In this document: one piece after another, positions 10,570-23,160 of the stretch
How the letters are laid out: each line of letters opens with the position of its first letter
How positions within the stretch are numbered: position 1 is the first letter of the stretch
Origin: Catonia carolina
Lineage: Eukaryota; Arthropoda; Insecta; Hemiptera; Achilidae
DNA length: 64,000 bases
Direction: 5' to 3'
Assembly: GCA_035578175.1 (NCBI GenBank)
Contig: JAQMRL010000003.1
Coordinates: forward strand, 54,606,672 to 54,670,671
Translations under genes and position numbers: made by a program
Notes under the pieces: generated by a model
Databases searched by the model: none
Seen by the model: only the letters and a program-made list of their open reading frames with translations
What the model was told of the DNA's origin: nothing

Positions 10570-11304
10570 TATTTGGGTTATTGTTAAGGTTCTCGATGGG
10601 AATTATAAATAAATTTCTTCTTGGTATAAGAATTTAAAAAGAAACTTAAGTATAGAGTTCGTTCCGCTATGATATGAGCCGCTGAGACGGAAAATTTCTA
10701 GTTTATTGTTTTTTCATGATTCTTTCATCAGACTAAGATTGTTCTTTTACACAGATTATTTCAGGCGTATATTCATCGTGGTTGCGATTTAAATTTAAAT
10801 CTGGAAGATGAGATCTGCTCTTTGTTTACAGTGATCCGATTTATACAGGAGCATCGGAAAGATGATCCTAAAAGCGCTTAGCTTGAGCACGCACCACCCG
10901 CACCCGTTCAAGGTGCGTAGACGCTTCTCCTCCCACTCTCTAAATCGTTTTGTGTGGCGACTACCCAACCCTTATAACTGTGGCCTCGTCTCGTAATGAA
11001 TTTACGGATCTCCTCCTTCATTAGAGCTCTAGTAATTATTTACCAGCCATTCCCCTTTCCTAATTTCCAACTCCTTTCCTCTCTGTGTCAGTCTAATCCC
11101 AGCTTGTGCTTACTCTCCTGCTTAAGCGTTCTTGCCACACCAAATAGATTTAATCTGTTAACCCCGCGGTAAAGTTTCTTTCTAAAGTTCATCTTTTTTT
11201 TTGTTACAATCCGCAGATTAGAATTCTGTTGCTTTTCGGGTTATACTGGTTGGTCACTTTTAGTTTTTCCTTTGCTGAAACCAAAATTATAATTTCAGGG
11301 TTTT
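10570..11304. other. Nothing recognised
   Basis: Contains a moderately GC-rich, C-rich stretch at ~10800-11110 without an open frame I can support. Confidence 0.45.
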
Positions 11305-11400
11305 AATTTTAGGTATTGAAATAGTGAAATAATCCATATTTCAAACTAGTTTCGACCGCGTTTCTAAGAACGTCTTTCAAACAACATTTCATTCTTCGGC
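11305..11400. repeat. Rep-H short dispersed repeat
   Basis: Bases ~11340-11405 (tttcgaccgcgtttctaaga, then acatttcattcttcgg and catcc) match 45665-45730 with substitutions and small gaps. The copy leads directly into a Rep-A copy. The parent element is unknown. Confidence 0.45.
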
Positions 11401-11792
11401 CATCCGATAGGTGGAGTGTCAAATTATTTACACGAAATCTGTTAGTTGCAGAGCTGAAATAAATAGTTCTGTTTCTTATCACATGGTCAACCAATTAAAT
11501 GACTGAATCATTTAAGAACAGAAGAGGCATGTGTGAAATACACTAAGCAGATTTATCTCCTCTGAAAGTAATGAATTTCATTATACAGCCAGACCCTATA
11601 GTGGATGAAGTGAAAGCGTCATTTGTAGAGTGGAAAAATGTGCTTTTCAGAGGGCCCGGCATGCTGATAAGCGTACTTTTCTACTCAGTGAGGAAGACAA
11701 TAGTAAGCAACTTCACTCCTCGATTTACTTAGTAAAACCTCTACAGGTTCAAACCAGCTTTTTGGCAGATGACATGAACGACAACAATTTCT
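11401..11792 (+). repeat. Rep-A retroposon
   Basis: Nearly full-length plus-strand copy, from ataggtggagtgtc to atgaacgacaacaa. It belongs to the subgroup with gggctgaaataaatagttctg in the head rather than gggctacaaaaaatag. This subgroup is shared with 38906 and 41621. Confidence 0.75.
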
Positions 11793-11851
11793 AGAATATT
11801 AGTGTTTTAATTGTACAGTATATTCAGCTTATTGAATTTTATTTGTTTTAT

Positions 11852-12953
11852 AATGTTGCTTGGGTCATCAGCCGAAAGGCTGGTTTATATCTCTAGGGGC
11901 TTTACTAAGTAAAACGTGGAGTGAGGTGGTTTACTATGCCTTTCTCACTGAGTAGACAAGTATTGTGACACTTATCTCTGAGGTCCATTTCGGGATTTAG
12001 GTAAATTAAATAATTAACACAATATCGTTTAAAATCACAAATAAATATTTATGAAAAACTGTAAATTACAATTAATTATGCTACTTATAAGAAATAACAA
12101 ACTAATTACAATAAATTGATTACGTAAACATAAGCAATTGCAAGATTTTTTTTACTTACTTAATCTAAGTTCTACTTACAAAGTCAACAACCATTATACG
12201 TGTCTACAATATACGCTGGATCTTTCCGCAGGCGTACTCATATACTACTGTATAACTCACTAACTGACAGATCAAAACTCGTCGATGGCAGATCAAGGAC
12301 TGAACTCCAAAACGGCGTGCTTCGTTATATAGATAAAGCTATAGAACTCACGAGAAGGACAGAGATTTTCGATATAATAATAAACATGCATGATTTTATA
12401 AAACGTAAACAACTTTTTATAACTGAATAGAATGGTTCAAAAATATCCAATTATCTAAACAGATACCCGACGCCTTTAGGTAGCCGTTCAATAGTAGGCT
12501 GACGTATACTGTAGGCCTACTATACATAACCATTTGTGCGTCATATTTCTATTTCTTAGAAACCCAATTTATTATTTACTACTATTATTATTTACATTAG
12601 CACCTTTTAAATATCGGTCCTTCTTGAAAATTTTTGAACTCTTTTCTTTTAGATATTGTCACATTATGCTTATCAGCAAGTCAGGTCCTCAGACATTCAT
12701 TTACTTTCCACCCTGTAAAAGACTCTTTCAGTAAGTAATTCACCGTTAGGGTCTGGTTGTAAAATGAAATTCATTACTCTCAAGAGGAGATAATTCTGAT
12801 TAGTTTCTTTTACACCTCTAACTTTTCTGTTCTTAAATTTTCCATACATATAATTGGCTGACCATGTGATAAGAAAAAGAACAATTTTTGTAACCCTGGA
12901 ACTAGCAGGTCAAGGGCAAATAATTTAACACTCCAACTGTCGGTTATGGGCAG
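11852..12953 (-). repeat. Rep-A copy split by a solo LTR
   Basis: The reversed tail and 3' domain occupy 11852-11963. The rest, from cttatcagcaag to the head ggttatgggcag, occupies 12664-12953. The copy is flanked by a 9-bp duplication, ttgttttat, at 11843-11851 and 12954-12962. In intact copies the two pieces are contiguous (aagtatgcttatcag), so the 700 bp between them is a later insertion. Confidence 0.8.
11964..12663. mobile_element. Probable solo LTR (Ty3/Gypsy-like)
   Basis: The segment starts TGTGACACTT and ends ATTGTCACA, so it has TG...CA ends with an inverted TGTGACA/TGTCACA terminus typical of many Ty3/Gypsy LTRs. It interrupts the Rep-A copy at a known site. Flanks are gtat (11960-11963) and ttat (12664-12667), and the intact Rep-A site is gtatgc. 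This fits a 4-bp target duplication with one later change. No internal retroviral genes are present. I infer LTR-LTR recombination, though a 700-bp DNA element with short inverted ends is an alternative. The open frame at 12200-12430 has no recognisable domain. Confidence 0.6.
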
Positions 12954-12965
12954 TTGTTTTATGAC

Positions 12966-15149
12966 ATTCATACTTAAATTGAATAAATACATTACAATAT
13001 ACCTTAGAATTTTGATTTACAGATATCTCAATTACCTTGGCTCGGATTTAACGTCATTCTTTTGAGAAAAGAAAATTTTCGTCTCCTCCCTTACAGTTCG
13101 AAATCTATTCTTTTATTTCAGAATTATCAAAAGTGCAAGGTAATTCCACAAAATATGAGTTAAACATATTTACACTGGGCATTGGGTTATTGATAAATTT
13201 TTCGTTTTTATTTAGTAACTTGTGTATATGTATTTTTCCTATCTAAGTACTAATGAAGTACATAGGATCACTGTACACAGTCGAATACACAAATTCCATC
13301 ACCCTATTTTGAGGTTTGGATTTAACTTCGCTTTGATTAAACGTCGGTGTCCGATTAGATTTAGCACGGTAATTCGAGGACCTTCTGTATTTTTTTTGTA
13401 TATCATTATTAACTCGGTAAATTCAATGCTGTATATATTTTATGTAGACTTTGTACAAATCTTTGTTAGTAGGCTACCGGCAATTTTAGATTCTGTTTCC
13501 ATTATTCTTGTTATTTTTATAAGAGGAATGAATTTTTACCATATAATTGATACAATTTTGTGGTTCATATCTACAGTAATTTTACATATGTTTTAAGAAA
13601 CCACATTAAGTATTTTAGTTTAACATTTTCTGTACCGTACATTTTGTGGTAAAATTATGTTGAGAGATAATTTACTAATCTCATATTTATCAGTTATTTG
13701 TTCCTTAGGTGGTAAACGCCGGATATGTTGGGTCTGGGTGTACCTGTTGTGTTCATTAATAGAAAATTTTGTGGTTTTCCTCTGGCGTTTATAATTAAGT
13801 CGATGTGAAAATCGATATATATCTTACTCTAATTTATTTTGTATCGATTCTCCTTAGATTAAAATATGAAAGTTATTAACAATTTTAGTTTGATTATTTT
13901 ATCATTAATTAAGTTTTTTTTAAATAGTTATTATCCATTGGTTAACATGTACATATTATCCTTAATTTTCCTGGACTACTGAAAAATATATCTTGGTGTT
14001 TTTTTACCTGAAATACTTTTAAAAATTAATATTAATTATTTAATTATTAATTTAATAAGCTTCTCTTTTTCTTAGTCCTACTTGGAAAATTTTAGTATTT
14101 TCCAATTGTCCTAGTAGGCTATTACTAAGGATTAGTATAACATAAAACTTGTAGGTAGCGTAGATGTTCCAAAAGGATTTTATCGTCTTTAGTTATCATT
14201 CTTTCCTGTTACATTCCCATCGCGGTTTTTGAAAAAAGTACCTTCAAAGTAATGTATTGCATGTTAATACTTTTTTAGTCGGTCATATCTAATAGTAGAG
14301 AAATTTCAACCGAAACGAGAACGAATATCACTTTATTCCTAGTACTCGCTTGCATCTGGTTCAAGGTATTGGTCTTCTAACATTCGTCTCTTATCCTGAC
14401 AGATCCAAGTCCAGTGAGAACAATAATCTACGGTTAGTTGGTTTTATTTCTGTATCGATTCTAAAAGTATTACGTACTGTGTATCTTTACCGTTCAGTAC
14501 TCATGCCGGATTGTACCAAGAAAAGAAAATACTGTACCATACCCGACCAGGGTATGGTCGTTTTAGGTCGGGTCGAAATTGATCATTAGCGACCAATTGA
14601 TGACCGATAGGGCTAGTATCTATTGATGTTATCTTGAGCCAAAACATTTTGTAAATATCGATTATATGTTTATTTTATTATTTTGTTATGTACAAGTGTT
14701 ATGTAGTAGTATTATTAATTAGTTAATAGTAGCAACACTTAATATTTATAAAGAAGTAACTTCTGTTAATTTATTTGTACGAGGTAATCTCAGAAATTAT
14801 TAAAACCGATTTAAAAAATTATTTCACTGTTGGAAACCCTTAGTAAATTTTTAAATTTGGGGATCAAAATTTGTGGTTGATAAATTGAAGTGATTATTTA
14901 CGAGTATTTTATTCTTTTGGAGGGTGTTTAGTTCTTTTACTATCTATTCTATTGTATACCATCTACCGAATACATTGTATTTTATTATGCTATTTTCAGG
15001 TACAGTACAGTACCGCTGTTCAATACATTTTCTAATTCTCTTTCCATTTTTAACATTTTTGTAAATTATTTACGGGACTGATGTTGATAAAAAAAACCAT
15101 TACATCGAATTTTTGTGTAGATATTTATGTTAACCATTTAGAAATTAAA
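12966..15149. other. Nothing recognised
   Basis: AT-rich. The 124-residue frame at 13222-13596 and the 79-residue frame at 14350-14589 show no domain. A local palindrome-like block (ccgaccagggtatggtcg) lies near 14540. Confidence 0.45.
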
Positions 15150-15300
15150 GAGATTATCATCATCTGTCAAGGATTAGGTTCTATGGTCTGTTTTGGCATC
15201 CATCTCTTTTTGGGCCTTCTCAAGCTTCGCTTCCCTGTAGGTTTATATTTCTATGCTCGTAGAGGAAGTATGTGTGCTTGCATGCGAAGTAAATATTTAA
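15150..15300 (-). pseudogene. RTE-like LINE 3' end, truncated
   Basis: Closely parallels 27530-27690 on the same strand. On the minus strand both read through the same terminal coding block, and the better-kept 27.5-kb copy gives KYKRRGKRGLGRPKKRW. Both then pass gatggatgcc and end in an ATGATG-type tail (here gatgatgataat). Only the last ~150 bp is present, as expected for 5' truncation during target-primed reverse transcription. Confidence 0.65.
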
Positions 15301-16765
15301 AAGAGATACCATTGTTTTTTTAAGAAAAAGATTTAGCTACTTTTTTATAACACGTATTCGGTTATTTCTAGATCATATTTTTTTCCTTCTACTAAAGATT
15401 CATATTGATATCATCTAAATTACTTTTTCCAGTTGTAATTGGTCTTATTTTTACAGTCGTGATTTGGCTTTCCACTTGTAAGTATGTGTAAGTTTTTAAA
15501 CTCTGTAGCTGTTTATAAAACGTTTTATATTAAATCGTAATTTAAGTAATTTTATCAGGAGCCGTGAAGTGCAGCGAGTTGTAGGCGAGAGTTTGAGTAG
15601 AATGGAAAATTAATTATAAAAAAGTAAACATATTTTCGTTTAGTTTTTATTAATTTTTGTGTATTTTATTTAACAAAGTGTAGAATTAATTATTTTAATC
15701 AATTTATTTCTGAAAATATTACTTTTTATACGTTTCTACTGATCGTGTTTAATTTACTATAAAGTAAATGCTTTTGTATGTTTTCGGTGATTGTGGTTTC
15801 AGTATATCTAATGGCATATTACATTTATATAGGTTCCTGTATATTGTTTACCATTATATTTTTAATTTGCAAATTGACTGTAAAAGTAATTGAGTTCTAA
15901 TAATACTATAGTAGACTATGTATTTTTTGATACGAATTCTATTAAATGTTGTGTGAATATTATTGTTTAATCAAAATATCTCGTTATTATTTATTTGTAT
16001 GCTTAATCTATTTATTAATAAATGAATTTTTTTAATAATGCAAATTTTTTTAAAATTAGAATTTCGGTAATTCTTATCATTATAAACGGTATGGAATAGG
16101 CCTCCTGGAATGTTTCAACTTCAAAAATTAATAATCTGCCATTTCTTAAAGAAGTTAGAATGCCCGACTCGTCCGTGGTCGTCTAATACCAGGTAGTCTG
16201 ATTTGTATGTAAGTGTACTTGATTGGGTGTTCTATCATGTGGAATTTAGAGCAAAATGACTATACCACTCTTTCATTTATTTCCGGATGGTTGATTTCAC
16301 CTTTGGCACAATAATTCATGTTTAGTATCTTTATTTCTTGGATAGTCCAGCAATCGATACTCTGAAAATCGTCAATAATCTCATCTCAGCAGTTTCTATT
16401 CATGATTTATGTTGAGCAGTCAGGGTCAGTTTTTTTCTGTGAAATCGTCTGTAGTACTCTGATGATGAAAAATGAAGTAAGGTTTTCGTAGTTCATTGTG
16501 TAAAGTTTCGTTACGCTTGTACTTAGAGAAGAATTTATGATAATCTTAGGTACTTCATATTCAGCTGTTTATATGCGAGACGAATTGTTAGTAGCAGTGG
16601 AACCGTATATTTTTCAAGCATATGTGCAAATAGATCTTAAAAGATAATTGTAGAAAGAAATTCTCTGTTTCAATGGTAGGTATAAAGACTTTTCAATAAT
16701 ACCTTAATAGTAATAATAAAAATGTTTATTAAATAACAAAATTACAATTATGAACTTTTTAAACT
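15301..16765. other. Nothing recognised
   Basis: Very AT-rich. No supported feature. Confidence 0.5.
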
Positions 16766-16775
16766 AAAAAAATAT

Positions 16776-17164
16776 GTTATTGTTTAGGTTACCAGCTGAA
16801 AGGTTGGTTTGATCCTCTAAATGTTTTACTAAGTAAATCGAGGAGTGAGGTGGTTTACTATGCCTTTCTCACTGAGTTTAAAAGTATGTTTATCAGCATA
16901 CCAGGCCCTCTGAAAAGCACATAATATATTCTCCACCCTGCAATTGACACCTTCACCTCATTCACCACAGGGTCTGGCTGTATAACGAAATTCATTACTT
17001 TCAGAGGAGATAACTCTGACTAGTGTTAAGAGTCTTTTATTCTTAAATGATTCAGTCATTTAATTGGGTGATCATGTGGTAAGATACAGAATTATTTTTT
17101 GTAGCCCTGGAACCAACAAGTTGAGTGCAAATAATTTATCAATCCACTAGTATATTATAGGCAG
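16776..17164 (-). repeat. Rep-A retroposon with 10-bp TSD
   Basis: Full-length reversed copy from the tail (gttattgtttaggtt) to the head (tatattataggcag). It is flanked by aaaaaaatat at 16766-16775 and 17165-17174. Several substitutions and a shortened block around 17025 mark moderate age. Confidence 0.8.
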
Positions 17165-17404
17165 AAAAAAATATCTGTACAATTTATTTCTTGTTCTTCT
17201 AACACAAACCATAATACCCGGTCGTCTGCCTGAATAAGACCGTATATAAGTTTTGTTCTTCTAGACGGTGTTTTATTTTAGTTTGTTGTAGTTCGACCCG
17301 GTTAAACGTTTGTCAAGATTTTATATCTTAATAAATACTATTTATTTTTACCAATATATCATTACTTTGATTGACGTACATCCAAGAAATATTCTTAGTA
17401 TATG

Positions 17405-17690
17405 AGATCCACCAGTCTAGAGGTAAAATCGTCTTCGCGAGTCAGTTGTTAAACAGCTAATTTCGGAGACGAAGGTTCCATAGTTCAAATCCTAGTAAAG
17501 GTTGTTCCTTTTATAAGGATGTGAACACTAGATAGTGGTTGCCGGTGTATTTTGGTGGTTGGGGTTCTAGTAACCATACTCTTTCAAGAATAATCGGCTT
17601 GGGTCTGTTTAAGACCTCAGTCACACGTGATACACATCATTCTCATCTCATTGGGTCATAGGGTTACTTATTGTTCTGAATAGAACAAAT
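17405..17690 (+). repeat. Rep-C tRNA-derived SINE
   Basis: The A box-like head (cagtctagaggtaaaatcg) and the B box-like gttcaaatcc ~70 bases later support a tRNA origin. The body carries gttgccggtgtattttg and gtctgtttaagacc. The 3' block cattctcatctcattgggtc is shared with 49178 and, reversed, with 55195. Confidence 0.75.
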
Positions 17691-18291
17691 TGAAAAGTAC
17701 GCACATTACGGATTAAAAAAAAGTATTTTTAACGAAATAAATTTCAGCACGGCCTAACGCTTCTGTTATAGAACTACAATACATTTTCATGAATGTTTAA
17801 ATTTTAGACTATAATATTTAAATGTTCTATTGTTATTTAGTTATAACGATTTCAAAATAGTTATTTGAATTATTATGAACTACGTGTAAACCTATGTTTG
17901 TGTATACCTTTTATAAGTTTTGTTAACAATAGAACAATATGAAAAGTCCTTCTATTTGAGTACTATTATAGTATTATACAATTATGTATCTTTTTTCTCA
18001 TAATTGTGTCTGTGGTATAAAAATTGTACCGATTTACATAATAAGGTACTATGACTATCATTATGCATGTACATTTCATTATGTACAAAACATTGCATCA
18101 ATTTCTCCTAGTAATGCTTTATTATTATTATTATTATTATTATTATTTATTTTTTAATTTTTTTATTATTTAGTTATTCTTTTGCCAATACAAAAAATAT
18201 GAAAAATATAGTAAAGTTTTTCAAACAATTATATAAATCCATTTTTCTTTTAAATGGATACTGGTTTATAATTTGTTAATGGTTGAATATT
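17691..18291. other. AT-rich spacer with (ATT)n tract
   Basis: A perfect trinucleotide run of about ten TTA units lies at ~18120-18149. Otherwise nothing is recognised. Confidence 0.6.
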
Positions 18292-18852
18292 CAGTAGAAC
18301 GTCAGTTATTCCAACTAATTGGGACCAGAGAGGTTCTGATAATTAAATAGTTCGGATAATCAACTACACTAAATATTGTAATTTGATACACCGTACCGTA
18401 ATAATGAAATATAACATAAATGTTTAATAGTTTTATAACTGGTAAAATAAACTTTAGTTAAAAAACAAAATAATAATTTATTGAATTTACTGAAAATGTA
18501 GAGTATCTACTAAAGATTATAAAATCAAACTGAAAAATACAGAATTTCAAAACTGAATCATTAACGAAATGAACTACGGTAAAATCGGTTAGGAAATATA
18601 TTTAATTCACTTGTACATACTTTACAGCAATTTTTTTAATCTTGAATTTTCTTTTGAACTTCTTTTTGTTGCAGCAACATTTCTCATCCTTTTTAGTAAC
18701 TATGCTTCAGCAGCACTAAATTCAGGCTGTTTTTCGCACCGCAACATTGCAGTTTTTAGGGCAGAAAAAGCCTCTCCGTGTGTAAATTTATGTATTGTTT
18801 CCATAAATTGTGGTTCGGATGACTGACGTTCGGATAATCGAGGCTCCTGTGT
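18292..18852. mobile_element. Pogo/Tigger-like non-autonomous element
   Basis: The left end begins CAGTAGAACGTCAGTTATTC and continues into gggaccagagaggttctg and gttcggataatc. The right end, read inward on the other strand, begins caggagcctcgattatccga. The CAG...GATTATCCGAAC termini match the style of pogo/Tigger inverted repeats. About 560 bp separate the ends and no transposase frame is evident. A TA duplication is not clear at either edge, so the exact ends may be off by a few bases. Confidence 0.55.
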
Positions 18853-20028
18853 CTACGTTAAGGTCTCGATGTATAAAAGAGTTTCGTACGTAATAGGAGG
18901 GACTTGTGATTATAAACAAAAGTTAGAAAATCCGTTTCATGAGACGACGTGTCTCAAGGCTGTTGGCAATTTTAAAAAGGTTTACCTTTGACTTAGGCAA
19001 AAACCATTAGTGATTTCTGTATCTGCTATTTAAGAGGAATTAAATGATACTATTTTTCTTTCCGAATTTGATTTCTTGATTTGTTTTGGGCCACTACGGT
19101 CGAAACCCAATCTAGGTCCACTAACTTTTATGTAGATTACAATCCGAAAACCGTTTATTGCTATCTCTTCTAGTTTCTGACATGTGGTTGTGACGGACAG
19201 ACAAAACAAAATGATAGACAATTTATAAAATTGCCACCAATTATCAAAAGTTTAATTTTATACAAAAAATTATTAAGTGAAATTATTAACAAAAAATATG
19301 ATTATGTTAGTCTTTTAATCATTCCCTTCTTTGCATAGTATTAAAAGAAAACGGATGCTATCATATTACGTCTGAACTAGGAAATACCGTTTAAATAAAT
19401 GTTTATTTATTTGTAGGTACGATTGTCGTTTGTTATTTACGTTAAATTACGCTGTTAAATCTTAAAGATATCGTAAATTTCGTGTTGACAAGTGTGAGAA
19501 TGTGAAAATAAAGGACAGCTGAGAGTTGAAAGAACTGAGGAACCAGGCCAAAAATATTACGAAACTACCTAACATATTTTGTCTGAAAGGATTAAAAATA
19601 GAATTACTATAAAATATACAAAAATAAAGTTTCAGTATAAAACGTTTAGTGGAAATTAAGAATAGGATACAAAATTTTAGTCAAGTAACATTAAATTAAA
19701 TTAAATTAAATTTATATTTTACCGTTTCCGTCATTGTTCTTAAAGATATGTCATTATTTAAGGAATGATTAAATTCATATTTATGTTTATTTTCTTGAAT
19801 ATCTGTTTGCGTAGAAATAAATATTTATATATTTTTGTTTTCATTGTAGTCCACGTGTTTTGGCCTCGTGAATACATAATTTTTTCTTTTGGAGTTTTGA
19901 CAACTTTGCAAGTGTGATTACAAAATAACTATGTTTGCCTTCGCATATCTTTTCATTATTTAAAAACCTGCTATTGCGCCTGAGCCGAACCAATATTGTT
20001 TTAAGGTTTTTCTCTAATTAGAAAGAAC
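18853..20028. other. Nothing recognised
   Basis: AT-rich. It includes a short pentanucleotide-like run (taaat)n at ~19690-19712. No coding evidence. Confidence 0.5.
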
Positions 20029-20345
20029 TACAACTACGGTCGTGGACAAAATTAACGCATCACTTTAAAAGATTAAAATGGTTTCACAGTATCTCGATGA
20101 AGTAGGTATTAACCGTATGATCTGGTCAGCCAACAGCCAAGACTTAAATCCTATTCATTACGTTTTGGTTATGCTTAAAAAAAAATCGTCAACGTAATGC
20201 AGTAAATCTTTAACAGCTGTATCATGTGGCGAAATAAGAATGGGAGATAAATCGATTAGGTGTAAATCCAAAATTTCAGTCAAGGAATACAGAGACAGAT
20301 GTAATTAAGGCAAAAGGGGGCTGTACTTGTTACTTAATTACTAAT
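20029..20345 (+). pseudogene. Tc1-like transposase 3' remnant
   Basis: A terminal-looking block (ggtcgtggacaaaattaacg) is followed closely by a degraded frame reading YLDEVGINRMIWSANSQDLN then PIHYVLVMLKKK. This matches the end of the Tc1-type catalytic domain, whose usual form is W.A.SPDLNPIE. Frame breaks and stops follow, and the last recognisable piece is near 20340. The N-terminal two thirds of the transposase is absent. Confidence 0.6.
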
Positions 20346-23034
20346 TTATTATAAATGACAAAATAATCATTTACTTTTAATTTTTTCCATTACGTTTGTT
20401 TATGTTTTTTTCCATTATGTTTTGTTCATTCAGTCTAATTAGCTGTAGTTTGCACCAATAAAAATTAAATCTAGATAAAGCTAAATTTAAGTTGATTAGA
20501 ATTATTGAAGTAAGAGAATTGCCATGATTTTTACGACTTAAGGAATAGTAATATTATTTTTTTCAAAATAAAATTCTACGTACGTAATTGATGTCGCGAA
20601 ACAACTATACAAGACGATGCACGGCAAATTTGAGTTGACAACCCTCTGATACAAAACATGTACACTAGGGCAATACCGGGTACTCAGCACAGATGTTTAA
20701 AACGCCTCTGGCCAAAAGATCTTCTTGGCCAATTAAATTGGTCATTTCAGAAAGCACTTAAGTCAAAATTCTACCTTTAGTCTTAGGTTGATCCTGAAGT
20801 AAAAAAATTAAAATGCTAACTTATGTTGTTTCTGTATGAAATTATTTTATAACCACAAGAAAATTGTGTTCTGCAGTAATAGGCCTATTTATTTATTCCA
20901 CTAAAGACTTAAGAAATCTTTTTACTATAATAAAAATTGAAGTTCTTGACTTTCAAAAAATAAAATTTGTCGTCTGAAATATTCACGGTTTTTTGTCACC
21001 ATCATCAATTTATAGTAGTTTTCTCCTATAATACAGATTTTTGCGCAGAACTTTGTATATTTTAAAGTGTGGGACTTCAGCTTCAAAATACCACCAATTT
21101 TATTTTCAGTTGGAAAATAAGGCTTTAGGATTAATCATAAGTTTGCTCTTAGAATTATATTAGTGAAGAGAAGCCATACTTCCTTGATTTCTGTAGCGAT
21201 TGATGTGTGTAGGTTCAAACAATCCGGAAATGTACAAAAGCAAGAAAGACAAAGTTTTGACTTATGGGCTTTCTGAAATGATTGATTCAATTGTAGGACT
21301 ATGGTGATGACTACTGAAAAAAACTAAATAATCCTCTCAGTTCTCCACGAGGGTATGCCACATTGTAAAAAAAAATACTTTTGTTAACACAAACAGCAAT
21401 CAACTAAATCTCAATCAAGTTATGAATCTATTCAACGTATTATCAATCAATTAATAAATCTGAAATAACTTTCTCAAAATATACACATAAAATAAGAATA
21501 AAACAATTTAGTTGAGTATATCATTTTAGAAAAACCATTTTTAATGAACGAATGAGGGACCCGCCCGTTCGGTTCGGCCTCTTGTCCCCCCATTAAAATA
21601 TTTTACAAAATCTTTTCTTCTTCTTAGTTGCCTAGTAACCAAATAAATAATTCTTTTAAAATATTTTTGGTAATGTAAATTAAATAATTTTTAAAGTATT
21701 CATTTTAATCAGCTGGAGATGTTTATTTTTATTTCAATAGACTCAAAAATAAACAACTCCAGGTGTCCGGTAAATTTGTCATATTACACTACAAGCTCCG
21801 GCAAGTAATTCAAGTTTTGGAACCATTACTTCATATTTAGAAATTATTATATTATTGTAATTACAGATACTAAATTTTCAATTAAAAGTGTCAAAAAAAG
21901 GAATGGTAGACGTGAGCTACTATGAAAAAAAAAATAGTATTGTTTGAAGATATTGTGTCTTCAAATTGAATAATAGTTAATAGAATCTATTAGACTGGTC
22001 CTAATAAACGTAATTACTGAAATTGGTACGCTGTAGTGAATTGAGGCATGTCATTAATTAAAACTATTTAAACTGCGATTTAAGTTATTTAAGATGTAAA
22101 GAATATAGAATTTAAGTATGTTCTGTAAATGTAAAAAAATTGTCGTGGCATTTAATAAGTTCATGGCTTACAGTAATAACTCTTTTAAGTTCTATTTTTA
22201 CATTTATTCGTTATTTTTAACAGTCCGTGTATAGTTTTAAGAATACCTCATTTCATTGCAGTGTGTAATGAAAGGTTAAAGGATCATTATTCTTAGATTT
22301 ACGATGTGTAAATGAGGACACTAAGTTAGTGTGAGTTTATTAATGATTAAATTTTCACCGGTCGTAATCGATATCGTCTGAACATTACGATTTAAGTTTT
22401 AAAAGTTCACCAATTTATAAATTTATTAACGTGTAACGTTCATTGATAAATCAATGATTATTCTGTAAGATTTAAGCTTATTTTTTCCTTTAGTAGACCT
22501 TTTGGTATAATTTACCTTAAAAAAATTTAAATTTATGCACATTTTTTTAAATATAAATACTTTTACACAAATATATGATCATTTTTCTTGACACCCGTTT
22601 TTTGTTTATTTAAAATGTTTAAGTCAAATAATTTATGAATTTAAGACAACTTCGGAGATCAGGTTCCAAAAATAATTATTTTATAGAGTTCAAATACTAT
22701 CTTCAGTATCTTCTGATGTTTTCTTTCATTTTTTTGGCATTTGAGGTCGTGGTGAACCTCGTTTAGTAATTTTAAACTTTTCTGTCCATCTTTGCTGTCC
22801 ACGCTTTCTATTTATTTCGATCATAATCTCCAAGAGTTTTATCTTGGTAGAAACTCCTACATTACACAGTGGTTTTGGTCCAATCTGTTATTAAGTAATT
22901 TGGTGATTACCTCAAACCATGTAGCAGGCAGTTTCAACTGTTAGGTATTGTAAAAAAAATTTCTTATTTATTTTGGTCTTTTTACGATTTTGATCTTCAC
23001 AAAAGCCCTTTAAATTTTACTGTCTCTCTTAAAG
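20346..23034. other. Nothing recognised
   Basis: AT-rich, with one TAGGCCTA site at 20880-20887. No open frame or repeat match stands out. Confidence 0.45.
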
Positions 23035-23160
23035 TAAATTGGTGTAGTGGTTAGCGCAACGGGCTTCTGTGCTAGGAGTCCCGGGTTAGGTTCCCGGTCA
23101 GTTCTGTCATTTCTTGGTCACTTATTTCCATCTACATTTCCCGTCTGCATAGCCTTAATA
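23035..23160 (+). repeat. Rep-E tRNA-derived SINE
   Basis: The A box ggtgtagtggttagcgcaac and the B box-like cccgggttaggttcccgg are well kept, and the tail cccgtctgcatagcc matches the family. Just downstream (23164-23210) the unit tagtgagacgta occurs twice. Confidence 0.75.

Noticed and set aside
11964..12663. Interpretation as a TA-duplicating MITE
   Set aside because: TG...CA ends and a near 4-bp duplication fit a solo LTR better, though short inverted ends alone cannot exclude a DNA element.
13222..13596. 124-residue plus-strand open frame
   Set aside because: Hydrophobic composition follows the T-rich DNA. There is no domain, no repeat support and no splice context.
18120..18150. CRISPR-like or regulatory array
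   Set aside because: It is a plain TTA trinucleotide microsatellite. No CRISPR-type repeats exist in the window.
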